Assembly: GCF_016101585.1 (NCBI RefSeq)
Contig: NZ_JACFQG010000001.1
Span: 496,001 to 560,000, forward strand
Direction of reading: 5' to 3'
Source: Bifidobacterium polysaccharolyticum
GTDB lineage: Bacteria > Actinomycetota > Actinomycetes > Actinomycetales > Bifidobacteriaceae
Length of the DNA: 64,000 bases
A program made the translations under genes and the position numbers. Positions within the stretch are counted from its first letter, which is position 1; every line of letters begins with the position of its first letter. Positions 48,342-59,626 of the stretch are shown here, piece after piece. A model generated the notes under the pieces. It did not search any database and was not told where the DNA came from. It saw nothing but the letters and a program-made list of their open reading frames with translations.

Positions 48342-49762
48342 CAGGCGCGCTCCGCCTTAGGCTTGGCCAGATCGGGGTTGGGACGCTCGGCCAGCAGGGT
48401 GCGGGCATCGCCGGCGGTGACGAAGCTGCCACAGATCAGCACCCCACGGCCATAGCCCACGCCGGTCTGATCCTCGCTGTCGACCATGTCGACGGCCGTC
48501 TGGATGGCATCGGGCATCCGGTCGCGCCGGACCACCCTGTCGGTTCCGAAGACCCGTACGGCGACCCGCTCCAAATCCTCGGCCGGCATGACCCGGCCCT
48601 TCCAAGAGTTCTCGGTTACCACGACGCTGTCCAGCACGGGCTCCAGTATGCCCAGATAATCCTCCACCTGTTTGTCGGCCATCATGGAGATCACGCCCAC
48701 CAGCTGCTTGAAGTCATAGTTCTCCTCGATGGCTGCACGCAGGGACTGGGCCGCGTTCAAGTTGTGTCCGCCATCGATGATGATGGTGGGCGAGGTGCGC
48801 ACCTGTTCGATCCGTCCAGGAATGCGCACCTGACTTAAGGCCTCGGCCACCAGATCCTGGTCCAGGGCCCCGTTAACGGGGATGACCGTCTCGGCTGCCG
48901 CCAGGGCTGCCAAGGCGTTGTGGGCCTGGTGCTCCCCGAACTTGTCGATGGGCACATCCTTGTAGAGCCCCTGGGGTGTGCGCAAGGTGGCCACTTGACC
49001 ACCCACTGCGGGCATGCGGGAGACCACCTCCAGCTCGTTGCCGTCCCTCAGCAGAGTGGGGGCACCCTGCTCGCGCACAGCCTGCTCGATGATGGGCATG
49101 ACGGCATCCTCATGAGGCTGGGCGCCGACGATGACCGTGGACTTGGGCTTGATGATCCCGGCCTTCTCCCCTGCTATCTGCTCGACCGTATCTCCGAGCC
49201 ACTGCATGTGGTCCATGTCCACCGGCCCGATGATGGAGGCATCGCCATCGAGGACGTTGGTGGCATCCCAGCGGCCGCCCATCCCCACCTCGACAATGGC
49301 CACATCCACGGGGGCATCAGCGAAGGCCCAGACAGCCATGGCGGTCAGGACCTCGAAGAAGCTCATGGGAGCCCTGCCCTTCTGAGCGAAGCGGTCGTCC
49401 ACCATGGCGATGAAATCCTCGATCTGCTGGTAAAGGTCTACGAAGTCCTCGTCTGAGAGCTCCTTGCCGTCGATGGCGATCCGCTCATTGATCCGCTCCA
49501 GGTGGGGCGATGTATAGAGCCCGGTGCGCAGACCGTAGGCCCTCACCAGAGCCTCGGCCATCCGCGCGGTGGATCCCTTGCCGTTAGTCCCGGTGACATG
49601 GATGACCCGGAAGCTGTGCTCAGGGTGGCCCAGCAGGTCCAGCATCATCCCCATTCTGTCCAAGTCCAGATTGGGGCTGTCATGCTCAGCGGGACGCGCC
49701 ATGATGGCCCGTTCGACATCGCGAATATTCTGACCCTTGCTATTGGGGTGTTCGAATGACAT
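48341..49762 (-). CDS. folC: Bifunctional folylpolyglutamate synthase / dihydrofolate synthase
   Basis: A 473-residue Mur-ligase-fold enzyme: HVTGTNGKGSTARMAEALV (P-loop at 57-64), YTSPHLERINERI, and EVGMGGRWDATNVL. It adds glutamate to folates and may also make dihydrofolate. The last 20 residues are an extra basic tail. ATG 49762 has GGAGG about twelve bases upstream. It is divergent from pepP and coupled to smc. Confidence 0.94.
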   Translation of the reverse strand: MSFEHPNSKGQNIRDVERAIMARPAEHDSPNLDLDRMGMMLDLLGHPEHSFRVIHVTGTNGKGSTARMAEALVRAYGLRTGLYTSPHLERINERIAIDGKELSDEDFVDLYQQIEDFIAMVDDRFAQKGRAPMSFFEVLTAMAVWAFADAPVDVAIVEVGMGGRWDATNVLDGDASIIGPVDMDHMQWLGDTVEQIAGEKAGIIKPKSTVIVGAQPHEDAVMPIIEQAVREQGAPTLLRDGNELEVVSRMPAVGGQVATLRTPQGLYKDVPIDKFGEHQAHNALAALAAAETVIPVNGALDQDLVAEALSQVRIPGRIEQVRTSPTIIIDGGHNLNAAQSLRAAIEENYDFKQLVGVISMMADKQVEDYLGILEPVLDSVVVTENSWKGRVMPAEDLERVAVRVFGTDRVVRRDRMPDAIQTAVDMVDSEDQTGVGYGRGVLICGSFVTAGDARTLLAERPNPDLAKPKAERA

Positions 49763-49917
49763 ATTCTGCCTACGCCTCCTGCTGGCTGTGGATGCTTCCC
49801 GCCTATTCTATGCGCGACCGACCCCGATTGAAGGCCGAAACAGCCGACTGTCACATCGGCCAAACGCACTACCATGGAACCAACATAGTAAGAACCGAAA
49901 TTTCAAGGAGGCCGGAC

Positions 49918-51519
49918 GTGACCGCATCCGCACAGGAGCATTTACAAGGAGACACCGATCCCAAGAACGTGGACCTGGATGAGCAGAACATGGACGACCG
50001 GGTGAACAACCGAACCCTGCGACCCAACTCCCCCGCCTTCCAGAAGTTCATGACCACCGGTTGGCAGGCCCAGGAGCCCCAGATCGAGCCATTGGAATCC
50101 AGCAAATACACCGAGCGCCGCCTGCGTGAGCTGGGCCGGCGTTTCCCCGGTGAGCGCCTGGTCATCCCCGCTGGTTCCTACAAGACCCGAAACAACGACA
50201 ACGACTACGCCTTCCGCCCAGACACCACCTTCGCCTACTACACGGGTCTGGGCGAGGACTACGAACCCGGAGCCATCCTGGTCCTGGACCCGGTGGACCC
50301 TGACAGTCCTGAGGCCGCCAAGGGCCTGACCCATACCCCTGAGCTCTTCGTCCACCCCCGGGCCGATCAGTCCACCCGCGACTACTATCGGTCCGCTCAG
50401 TACGGAGAGTACTGGGTGGGTCCCCGGGCCGGTCTGCGGGAGCTGGCCGTCATGACCGGCATCCCCACCAAGGACATTGCCTCCTTCCCTGATGCCATCG
50501 CCAAGGATCTGGGCCCGGACCAGGGAGCGGTCAAGCTGCGTGTGATCCGTACTGCAGACCAGGAGGTCCTGAACCAGGTGGAGGCCGCCCGCAAGGCCAA
50601 CGGCATCGGCGGTCCGGACCGCAATGAGGAAGCCGACGACAAGCTCGAAGAGTTCACCTCAGAGGCCCGTATGATCAAGGACGACTATGAGGTAAACGAG
50701 CTGCGCAAGGCCATAGCGGCCACCAAGGACGGGTTCGACCGGATCCTGACCCATCTGCCTCAAGTGGTAGGTAAGCCCCGTTCCGAGCGGATGCTGGAGG
50801 GTGTCTTCAACGCAAACGCCCGTGAGAAGGGCAACGACGTGGGCTACGGTTCCATCATCGCCTCGGGCAAGCACGCCCCGATCCTGCACTGGATGCGCAA
50901 CGATGGGACAGTCCAGAAGGGCGACCTGCTCCTGATCGATGCGGGCGTGGAGGTCAACAGCCTCTACACGGCTGACATCACCCGCACCTTCCCTGTAAGC
51001 GGCACCTTCAGCCCCCTGCAGAAGCGGATCTACCAGACCGTGCTCAAGGCCCAGCAGGCCGGCTTCGAAGCCGCTAAGCCCGGCGCCACCTACTCGGACA
51101 TCCACCATGCCATCATGCGGGTGCTGGCCGAAACGCTGCACGAGTGGGGCATCCTCAAGGTCAGTGTGGAGGAGTCGCTCTCCCCGCAAGGCCAGCAGCA
51201 CCGCCGCTGGCACGCCTGCGGATGCGCCCACCACCTGGGCCTGGACGTGCACGACTGCGCGGAGGCCAGGTACGAGTCCTACCAGGGTGCCCCCATCGCC
51301 CCTGGGATGATCTTCACCATCGAGCCTGGACTCTACTTCAAGGAGAACGACCTGCTGGTACCTCCGGAGTTCCGCGGCATCGGCGTGCGCGTAGAGGACG
51401 ACGTGCTCATGACCGAACAGGGGCCCCAGTGGCTGTCTGCAGGCATTCCCAAGACCGTGGAAGAGGTGGAGGCCTGGATGGCGGAGCGGGCCGCTCTGGC
51501 TGATCCGGACCGGGACTGA
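49918..51519 (+). CDS. pepP: Xaa-Pro aminopeptidase (M24 family)
   Basis: A 533-residue metallo-aminopeptidase P. The N-terminal domain (YAFRPDTTFAYYTGLGED) is followed by the catalytic pita-bread domain with the metal ligands in LLIDAGVEV, TADITRTFP, HHLGLDVHD, FTIEPGLYF and VRVEDDVLM. It removes N-terminal residues before proline. The frame is open from 49756, over folC, but GTG 49918 directly after AAGGAGG is the likely start. The first 55 residues are polar and low in conservation. Confidence 0.93.
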   Translation: MTASAQEHLQGDTDPKNVDLDEQNMDDRVNNRTLRPNSPAFQKFMTTGWQAQEPQIEPLESSKYTERRLRELGRRFPGERLVIPAGSYKTRNNDNDYAFRPDTTFAYYTGLGEDYEPGAILVLDPVDPDSPEAAKGLTHTPELFVHPRADQSTRDYYRSAQYGEYWVGPRAGLRELAVMTGIPTKDIASFPDAIAKDLGPDQGAVKLRVIRTADQEVLNQVEAARKANGIGGPDRNEEADDKLEEFTSEARMIKDDYEVNELRKAIAATKDGFDRILTHLPQVVGKPRSERMLEGVFNANAREKGNDVGYGSIIASGKHAPILHWMRNDGTVQKGDLLLIDAGVEVNSLYTADITRTFPVSGTFSPLQKRIYQTVLKAQQAGFEAAKPGATYSDIHHAIMRVLAETLHEWGILKVSVEESLSPQGQQHRRWHACGCAHHLGLDVHDCAEARYESYQGAPIAPGMIFTIEPGLYFKENDLLVPPEFRGIGVRVEDDVLMTEQGPQWLSAGIPKTVEEVEAWMAERAALADPDRD

Positions 51520-51522
51520 TAC

Positions 51523-52065
51523 ATGCCCACCCCTGACTTCGTGCTCAGACTGCGCCGGTCCATAGGCCATGACCTGCTTTGGCTGAACGGCGTGACGGCT
51601 TTCGTCACTGACGGCCAGGGCCGCGTCCTGCTGGGTCGGCGTTCTGACACCGGCCAGTGGGCCCTGGTCTACGGGATCAACGAACCCGGCGAGGACCCGG
51701 CCGACACCGTGGTCCGCGAGGTCAAGGAGGAAACCGGAGTGGATGTGATCGTCTCTGACCTGGCAGCGGTCACATCCTCCCGGCAGGTGGTTACTTATGC
51801 CAACGGTGACCGGACCATGTACATGGATCATCTATTCATCTGCCGGCCTGACCCCAACGGCAATGCCGACCCCTATGTCGGTGACGAGGAAAGCCTGTCA
51901 GTCGGCTGGTTCGACTCCAATCAACTCCCAGACCCGCTGGCCCGGACTACTGTGGAACGCATGGCTCGGGCCCGAACCTATCTGAAACGCCTGCATGGCG
52001 GAGATGCCCATGCCCTCTTCAAGGTCGGTGGCAGACAGCTGCCCGCCAATTCCGACCAATCCTAG
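51523..52065 (+). CDS. Nudix hydrolase
   Basis: A 180-residue protein with a complete Nudix box at residues 51-73 (Gly51, Glu57, then REVKEETGV at 65-73). The N-terminus (MPTPDFVLRLRRSIGHDLLW) matches a group of actinobacterial Nudix proteins; the substrate, some nucleoside-diphosphate derivative, is unknown. ATG 51523 is three bases after the pepP stop with no strong ribosome site, so it is likely translated by coupling. Confidence 0.88.
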   Translation: MPTPDFVLRLRRSIGHDLLWLNGVTAFVTDGQGRVLLGRRSDTGQWALVYGINEPGEDPADTVVREVKEETGVDVIVSDLAAVTSSRQVVTYANGDRTMYMDHLFICRPDPNGNADPYVGDEESLSVGWFDSNQLPDPLARTTVERMARARTYLKRLHGGDAHALFKVGGRQLPANSDQS

Positions 52066-52105
52066 GTTGGTCATTGAACCCTTGCACGGCTCAGGCCTTG
52101 GCAAC

Positions 52106-53341
52106 TCAGTCCTCGAAGAAATCCAGCGGATCGTCGATGAAGCGGCGCAGACCTACCAGCGCTGCTCCCTTGAGGGCCGGATAATCGGCCTGGGTGGGGA
52201 TGAGCACACGGATGTCCACGGCATCCCGACCTAGCGTCAGCTGATTGAGACGATCCTGCAGACGTTGGGCCAGATTTCCCCCGAAGTGCGACCAGAATCC
52301 CCCCAGGATGACCGTATCCACATCCACAATGTTGATGGCAGAGGCGATGACCGAGATCATGGCATCGAGCCCACGGTCAATGGCATCAACGGCCTTGGCG
52401 TCTCCCTGCTGCCAGCGCTGGTAGAGTTCCTCCATGGCCTGGGGCGTGACCGCCTCGGCTCCGGTGGCGATGCCGGCTGCCTCAACCAGAGCCCTGCGCC
52501 CGGCATAGGTTTCCAGGCACCCACGGCGACCGCAACGGCAAGTGGGCCCGTTCAGATCCACCGAGGCATGTCCCAATTCGCCAGCGAACCCGTGATCCCC
52601 TGTCTCCACGGCTCCGCGGCGCACCACAGCCCCGCCTATACCTATGTCAGTTGAAATGTAGATAAAAGAGTCTGTGGGTGAAAGCGGTCCCTCATGCCCG
52701 TCAGCGGGACGCTGGGCAGCGTAGCCGGGAATCTGTGCGAGGGCTGCCAGACGCGCCTCGTTGCCCACTCGGGGGGCCAGACGGCGAACCAGGGGGAAGT
52801 CCTGCAAATCCAGACGTTCCCATCCCAGATTGCGGGCCATAAGCAGGGTGGTGTCGCCGCCGACCAGACCGGGCAGGGCCAGGCCCGAACCCACTGTATG
52901 GTAATGGCGACGTGACAACTTACGTTCGATGGGCTTGGCCAGCTTTTCCAAGTTGGTGAAGACCTGATCAGGCTCCGCCTCGTGCATATCGTCCTTGACC
53001 CAGGCTGAATCGATTAGGGTCCCATCCAGATCCATGGCCAGACAGCCGTAGCCGTCGGTATTGATCTGCAAGCCCAGGCCGGCCCAGCGCCCGTGTGCGA
53101 TGGACAGCGGGGTGCTGGGTCGTCCGTGGTTGCTCTGCGAGGTCTCAGGCTCCTCCTCGCGCACCACCCGATTCCTGAGCAGGAGCCCCGCCAGGAGCGA
53201 CATGGTGGCCTTGGTCAGCCCGGTGGCCTTGGCCAGATCCGCCCTGCTGAGCGAGGTAGGCGACCGCAGAATGGTATCGATGATGACCGAGAGGTTGTGG
53301 TTCCTCAGATCATCCTGATTGATAGAGCGCAGGGCAGTCAC
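52106..53341 (-). CDS. ROK-family transcriptional regulator, XylR-like
   Basis: A 411-residue regulator: N-terminal winged helix-turn-helix (about residues 10-70, SRADLAKATGLTKATMSLLA), then the ROK domain with GIGGAVV, EIGH-like GELGHASVDLNG, and the zinc motif CRCGRRGCLE. Divergent from xylB across 192 bases, so it probably controls xylulokinase and responds to a xylose-related sugar (inference from position). Start is GTG 53341 with AAAGG upstream. Confidence 0.9.
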   Translation of the reverse strand: MTALRSINQDDLRNHNLSVIIDTILRSPTSLSRADLAKATGLTKATMSLLAGLLLRNRVVREEEPETSQSNHGRPSTPLSIAHGRWAGLGLQINTDGYGCLAMDLDGTLIDSAWVKDDMHEAEPDQVFTNLEKLAKPIERKLSRRHYHTVGSGLALPGLVGGDTTLLMARNLGWERLDLQDFPLVRRLAPRVGNEARLAALAQIPGYAAQRPADGHEGPLSPTDSFIYISTDIGIGGAVVRRGAVETGDHGFAGELGHASVDLNGPTCRCGRRGCLETYAGRRALVEAAGIATGAEAVTPQAMEELYQRWQQGDAKAVDAIDRGLDAMISVIASAINIVDVDTVILGGFWSHFGGNLAQRLQDRLNQLTLGRDAVDIRVLIPTQADYPALKGAALVGLRRFIDDPLDFFED

Positions 53342-53459
53342 GGTTCAACAACCTTTCATGAACGAACACAGACCCGCTAAATTCTAGGCCTCTTCAATAT
53401 CTTACGTTCCAATCTGACGGCAGGTCAGCAATTGAGGAGCCCACACCAAGGACATTTAG

Positions 53460-53487
53460 TTTATCGATTTAATAATTGAGATACTAT
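53460..53487 (+). promoter_or_regulatory. Candidate xylB promoter
   Basis: TTTATC (53460-53465), 16 bases and TACTAT (53482-53487) lie in a short A+T-rich patch about 46 bases before the xylB ATG. The -35 region overlaps the quasi-palindrome around ATCGAT, a place where the divergent ROK regulator could bind. Confidence 0.45.
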
Positions 53488-53533
53488 GATGGAGTATTCC
53501 AATGACCGGAGCCCGGAAAGCAAGGAGGCTGAC

Positions 53534-55075
53534 ATGAATGAGATCCTGGTGGCGGGAGTGGACACATCGACCCAGTCCTGCAAGGTGAGGGTCACCGAGG
53601 CCCGGACCGGTCGGCTGGTCCGCTTCGGCAAGGCTCAACACCCGGCAGGCACCAGCGTCAACCCCATGGCCTGGTGGAAGGCCTTTCAGGAGGCTTCAGC
53701 CCAGGCAGGAGGTCTGAACGATGTCTCAGCCATCAGCGTGGGAGGCCAGCAGCACGGTATGGTATTGCTGGACCGCCAGGGGCAGGTAATCAGGGATGCC
53801 TTGCTCTGGAACGATACGCGTTCGGCTCCTGATGCCGACAATCTCATCATCCGGCTAGCCAAGTCCAAGACCGGAGAAGCTGAAAGCACCGAAACGAAAA
53901 ACGACGGGCCAAACAAGGACCCGAACTCGGATCAGGACCTGGCCATGCGCGGCAAACAAGCCTGGGTGCGGGCTGTGGGCTCCTCCCCCGTTGCCTCGCT
54001 GACCATCACCAAAGTGGCCTGGGTCAGCAGAGTGGAGCCGGATAATGCCAGGGCTATCGCAGCCATATGCCTCCCCCACGACTGGCTGAGCTGGGTCATC
54101 GCCGGTCATGGCCCCGCAGCCGACCCGGAGACCGGACCAGGGCTGGAAGACCTTTTCACCGATCGCTCGGATGCCTCCGGCACGGGCTACTACGATCCTG
54201 CCGCTGACTGCTACCGGCGTGACCTGCTGGACATGGCCCTGCCCGAGGGCATGGCCGAGCGTGTGATTCTGCCTAAGGTCCTTGGCCCCCACCAGGTCGG
54301 AGCCAAGGCTGACCCACGCATCGCCGGCAGAGATGTACCAGGCGGCTGCATCATCGCACCGGGCGGCGGCGACAACGCCATGACGGCGCTGGGCCTGGCT
54401 ATGCAGGTGGGCGACGTCTCCATCTCCCTGGGAACCTCGGGTGTCGCTGCAGCGGTCAGCCCGGTTCCCGCCTATGACATGAGCGCCTCGGTGACCGGAT
54501 TCGCGGATGCCACCGGCCACTGGCTGCCCCTGGCCTGCACCATCAACGCGTCACGCATCCTGGACGCAGGTCTGGCCGCTCTCGGGACGGATTATGACGG
54601 TCTGGCCGAGCTGGCGGAGAAGTCCTCGCCGGGGGCCGAAGGAATCACTCTGATCCCCTACTTCGACGGCGAGCGCACCCCCAACCGCCCTGATGCCCAC
54701 GCCAGACTGGAGGGACTGACCCTGGCCAACACCACGCGCACCAACCTGGCCAGAGCATTCGTGGAAGGACTGCTCTGCTCCCAACGCGACTGTCTGGAGC
54801 TGCTGAAACGGCTGGGCACCACGGTCTCCAGAATTCTCCTGGTCGGCGGCGGCGCCAAGTCTCCAGCGGTCAGAGCCTATGCCCCAGGAATCCTAGGCAT
54901 GGATGTGCAGTTGCCACGGCCGGACGAGTATGTGGCCATCGGTGCAGCCCGCCAGGCAGCCTGGGCTCTGACTGGAGAAGAGGAGCCCCCCGTCTGGTCG
55001 GTGAACATCGACACCACGCTGACGGGAGCCCCCTGCGAGCAGGTCTACCAGCAGTATCTACGCTGGCGGGGATGA
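53534..55075 (+). CDS. xylB: Xylulokinase (FGGY family)
   Basis: A 513-residue sugar kinase: VAGVDTSTQSCKVRV, then SVGGQQHGMVLLD (the xylulokinase QQHG motif), NDTRS, and the ATP-domain motifs ISLGTSGV and LLVGGGAKSPAVRAYAPG. It phosphorylates D-xylulose to enter the bifid shunt. The N-terminal domain carries a polar insertion of about 25 residues (near 53866-53943). ATG 53534 follows AAGGAGG; the frame is open from 53486. Its stop codon lies in a terminator loop. Confidence 0.94.
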   Translation: MNEILVAGVDTSTQSCKVRVTEARTGRLVRFGKAQHPAGTSVNPMAWWKAFQEASAQAGGLNDVSAISVGGQQHGMVLLDRQGQVIRDALLWNDTRSAPDADNLIIRLAKSKTGEAESTETKNDGPNKDPNSDQDLAMRGKQAWVRAVGSSPVASLTITKVAWVSRVEPDNARAIAAICLPHDWLSWVIAGHGPAADPETGPGLEDLFTDRSDASGTGYYDPAADCYRRDLLDMALPEGMAERVILPKVLGPHQVGAKADPRIAGRDVPGGCIIAPGGGDNAMTALGLAMQVGDVSISLGTSGVAAAVSPVPAYDMSASVTGFADATGHWLPLACTINASRILDAGLAALGTDYDGLAELAEKSSPGAEGITLIPYFDGERTPNRPDAHARLEGLTLANTTRTNLARAFVEGLLCSQRDCLELLKRLGTTVSRILLVGGGAKSPAVRAYAPGILGMDVQLPRPDEYVAIGAARQAAWALTGEEEPPVWSVNIDTTLTGAPCEQVYQQYLRWRG

Positions 55076-55088
55076 AAGGCCCCGCCAG
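55063..55088. terminator. Bidirectional terminator overlapping the xylB stop
   Basis: CTGGCGGGG (55063-55071) pairs perfectly with CCCCGCCAG (55080-55088). The xylB stop codon (55073-55075) lies in the 8-base loop, and the lacZ stop is seven bases beyond, so the hairpin serves both convergent genes. No T run is evident. Confidence 0.6.
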
Positions 55089-55094
55089 CCTTGG

Positions 55095-58451
<3,357 letters not shown>

Positions 58452-58473
58452 TTACCGGCAGTTGTCACGGATT

Positions 58474-59568
58474 TCATCGCACTGGACGTGCCGTGCTCTC
58501 ACGGATGACCAGCTTGGGGGTCAGAATTCGGCGGTTGCTGCTAACCGCACCGCCGTCGAAGACCTTCAACAGCAGATTGGCGACCTTTGTACCGTAAAGC
58601 CCTGCATCACGATGTACTGCGGTTATCGATGGGCTGGTGGACTGACAGATGAAGCTGTCCTCGAAACTGACGATACCCGGCAGCGCATCAGTCCTAGCTG
58701 GAAGATCCACGGCGGCGTCATCCGAACGACGCATATTTAGGGATCGCAGGCTTGCAGCCGCCAGAATTTCATTCTCATAGATAAACGCTGTATAAGGGTG
58801 CGCGCCCGAAAACAACGATAATGTCTGGTTTACGGCTTCATCAGGATCGAAATCCGTGAATTTGACTATAGCTGAATCCAGGCCATTACCTTGCGCAAAA
58901 TGATGGAATGCTGAGGCCCTAGCCCTGCTGTAATCCAACTTTGGATCTCCGGAAAGGTAAGCAATTCGCCTATGGCCTTGAGATCTCAGATGTTTGAGAA
59001 TAGTGGTCATGGTTTTGGAATCATCAATCGAGAGTGAAGGCAGTTCATGATGGGTATCGGGACCACCCGCCAAGACGGCCGGCATTCCCAGAGCCTTGAG
59101 TCTGCCCGGTCTCGGATCGTCAATCAACGAATCCACGAGGATGACCCCGTCAACTCTTTTGCGTCGAGCCCAATCCTCGTATGTTGTTAATTCCTCCTCC
59201 AAGGAACGGCAGGGCCGAAACAAAAGGCCATACCCGTGATCGCTGAGGGATGCATGAATTCCAGCCATGAAATGCAACATGAAAGTTTCCGTCTGGAAAG
59301 CATCTATCGATCGCGCTGGAGCAAACCCAATGGTCATGGTACGAGAGGAGCCCAGGGCCTGGGCCGCATACACAGGACTCCAACCAAGCCTGGCCGCTGC
59401 ATCCTTGACCCGTCGCTTGGTGCGCCTGGAGACGCCAGGCTTGTCATTGATCGCAAACGAAACAGCCGTCTGGGATATGCCAAGCTCTTTAGCGATATCC
59501 TTCAGACTGACACGCTGTGGTTCCGAAGACGAATCCTGTCGCTCCATATCTGTTTTGACTCGACTCAT
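58474..59568 (-). CDS. LacI-family transcriptional regulator
   Basis: A 364-residue repressor: helix-turn-helix VSLKDIAKELGISQTAVSFAI with hinge RLGWSPVYAAQALG, then a periplasmic-binding-protein-like sensor domain (VDGVILVDSLIDDPR, SLSIDDSKTM, RIAYLSGDP). It sits between the GH31 and lacZ genes on the same strand and probably represses them until a sugar is present. ATG 59568 follows GGGGGAAGGG; TTG 59592 and later ATGs are alternatives. From here rightward the sequence turns A+T-richer. Confidence 0.9.
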   Translation of the reverse strand: MSRVKTDMERQDSSSEPQRVSLKDIAKELGISQTAVSFAINDKPGVSRRTKRRVKDAAARLGWSPVYAAQALGSSRTMTIGFAPARSIDAFQTETFMLHFMAGIHASLSDHGYGLLFRPCRSLEEELTTYEDWARRKRVDGVILVDSLIDDPRPGRLKALGMPAVLAGGPDTHHELPSLSIDDSKTMTTILKHLRSQGHRRIAYLSGDPKLDYSRARASAFHHFAQGNGLDSAIVKFTDFDPDEAVNQTLSLFSGAHPYTAFIYENEILAAASLRSLNMRRSDDAAVDLPARTDALPGIVSFEDSFICQSTSPSITAVHRDAGLYGTKVANLLLKVFDGGAVSSNRRILTPKLVIRESTARPVR

Positions 59569-59609
59569 ACCCTTCCCCCGCTCCATCGCCAACTGACCGT
59601 CACCTTACC

Positions 59610-59621
59610 CTGAACGTTCAG
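59610..59621 (-). promoter_or_regulatory. Palindromic operator candidate before lacI
   Basis: CTGAACGTTCAG is a perfect 12-bp palindrome with a CG centre, six bases before the GH31 stop boundary and 42 bases upstream of the lacI start. It would suit autoregulation, but its spacing is shorter than the standard LacI-family site. Confidence 0.45.
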
Positions 59622-59626
59622 ATAAC

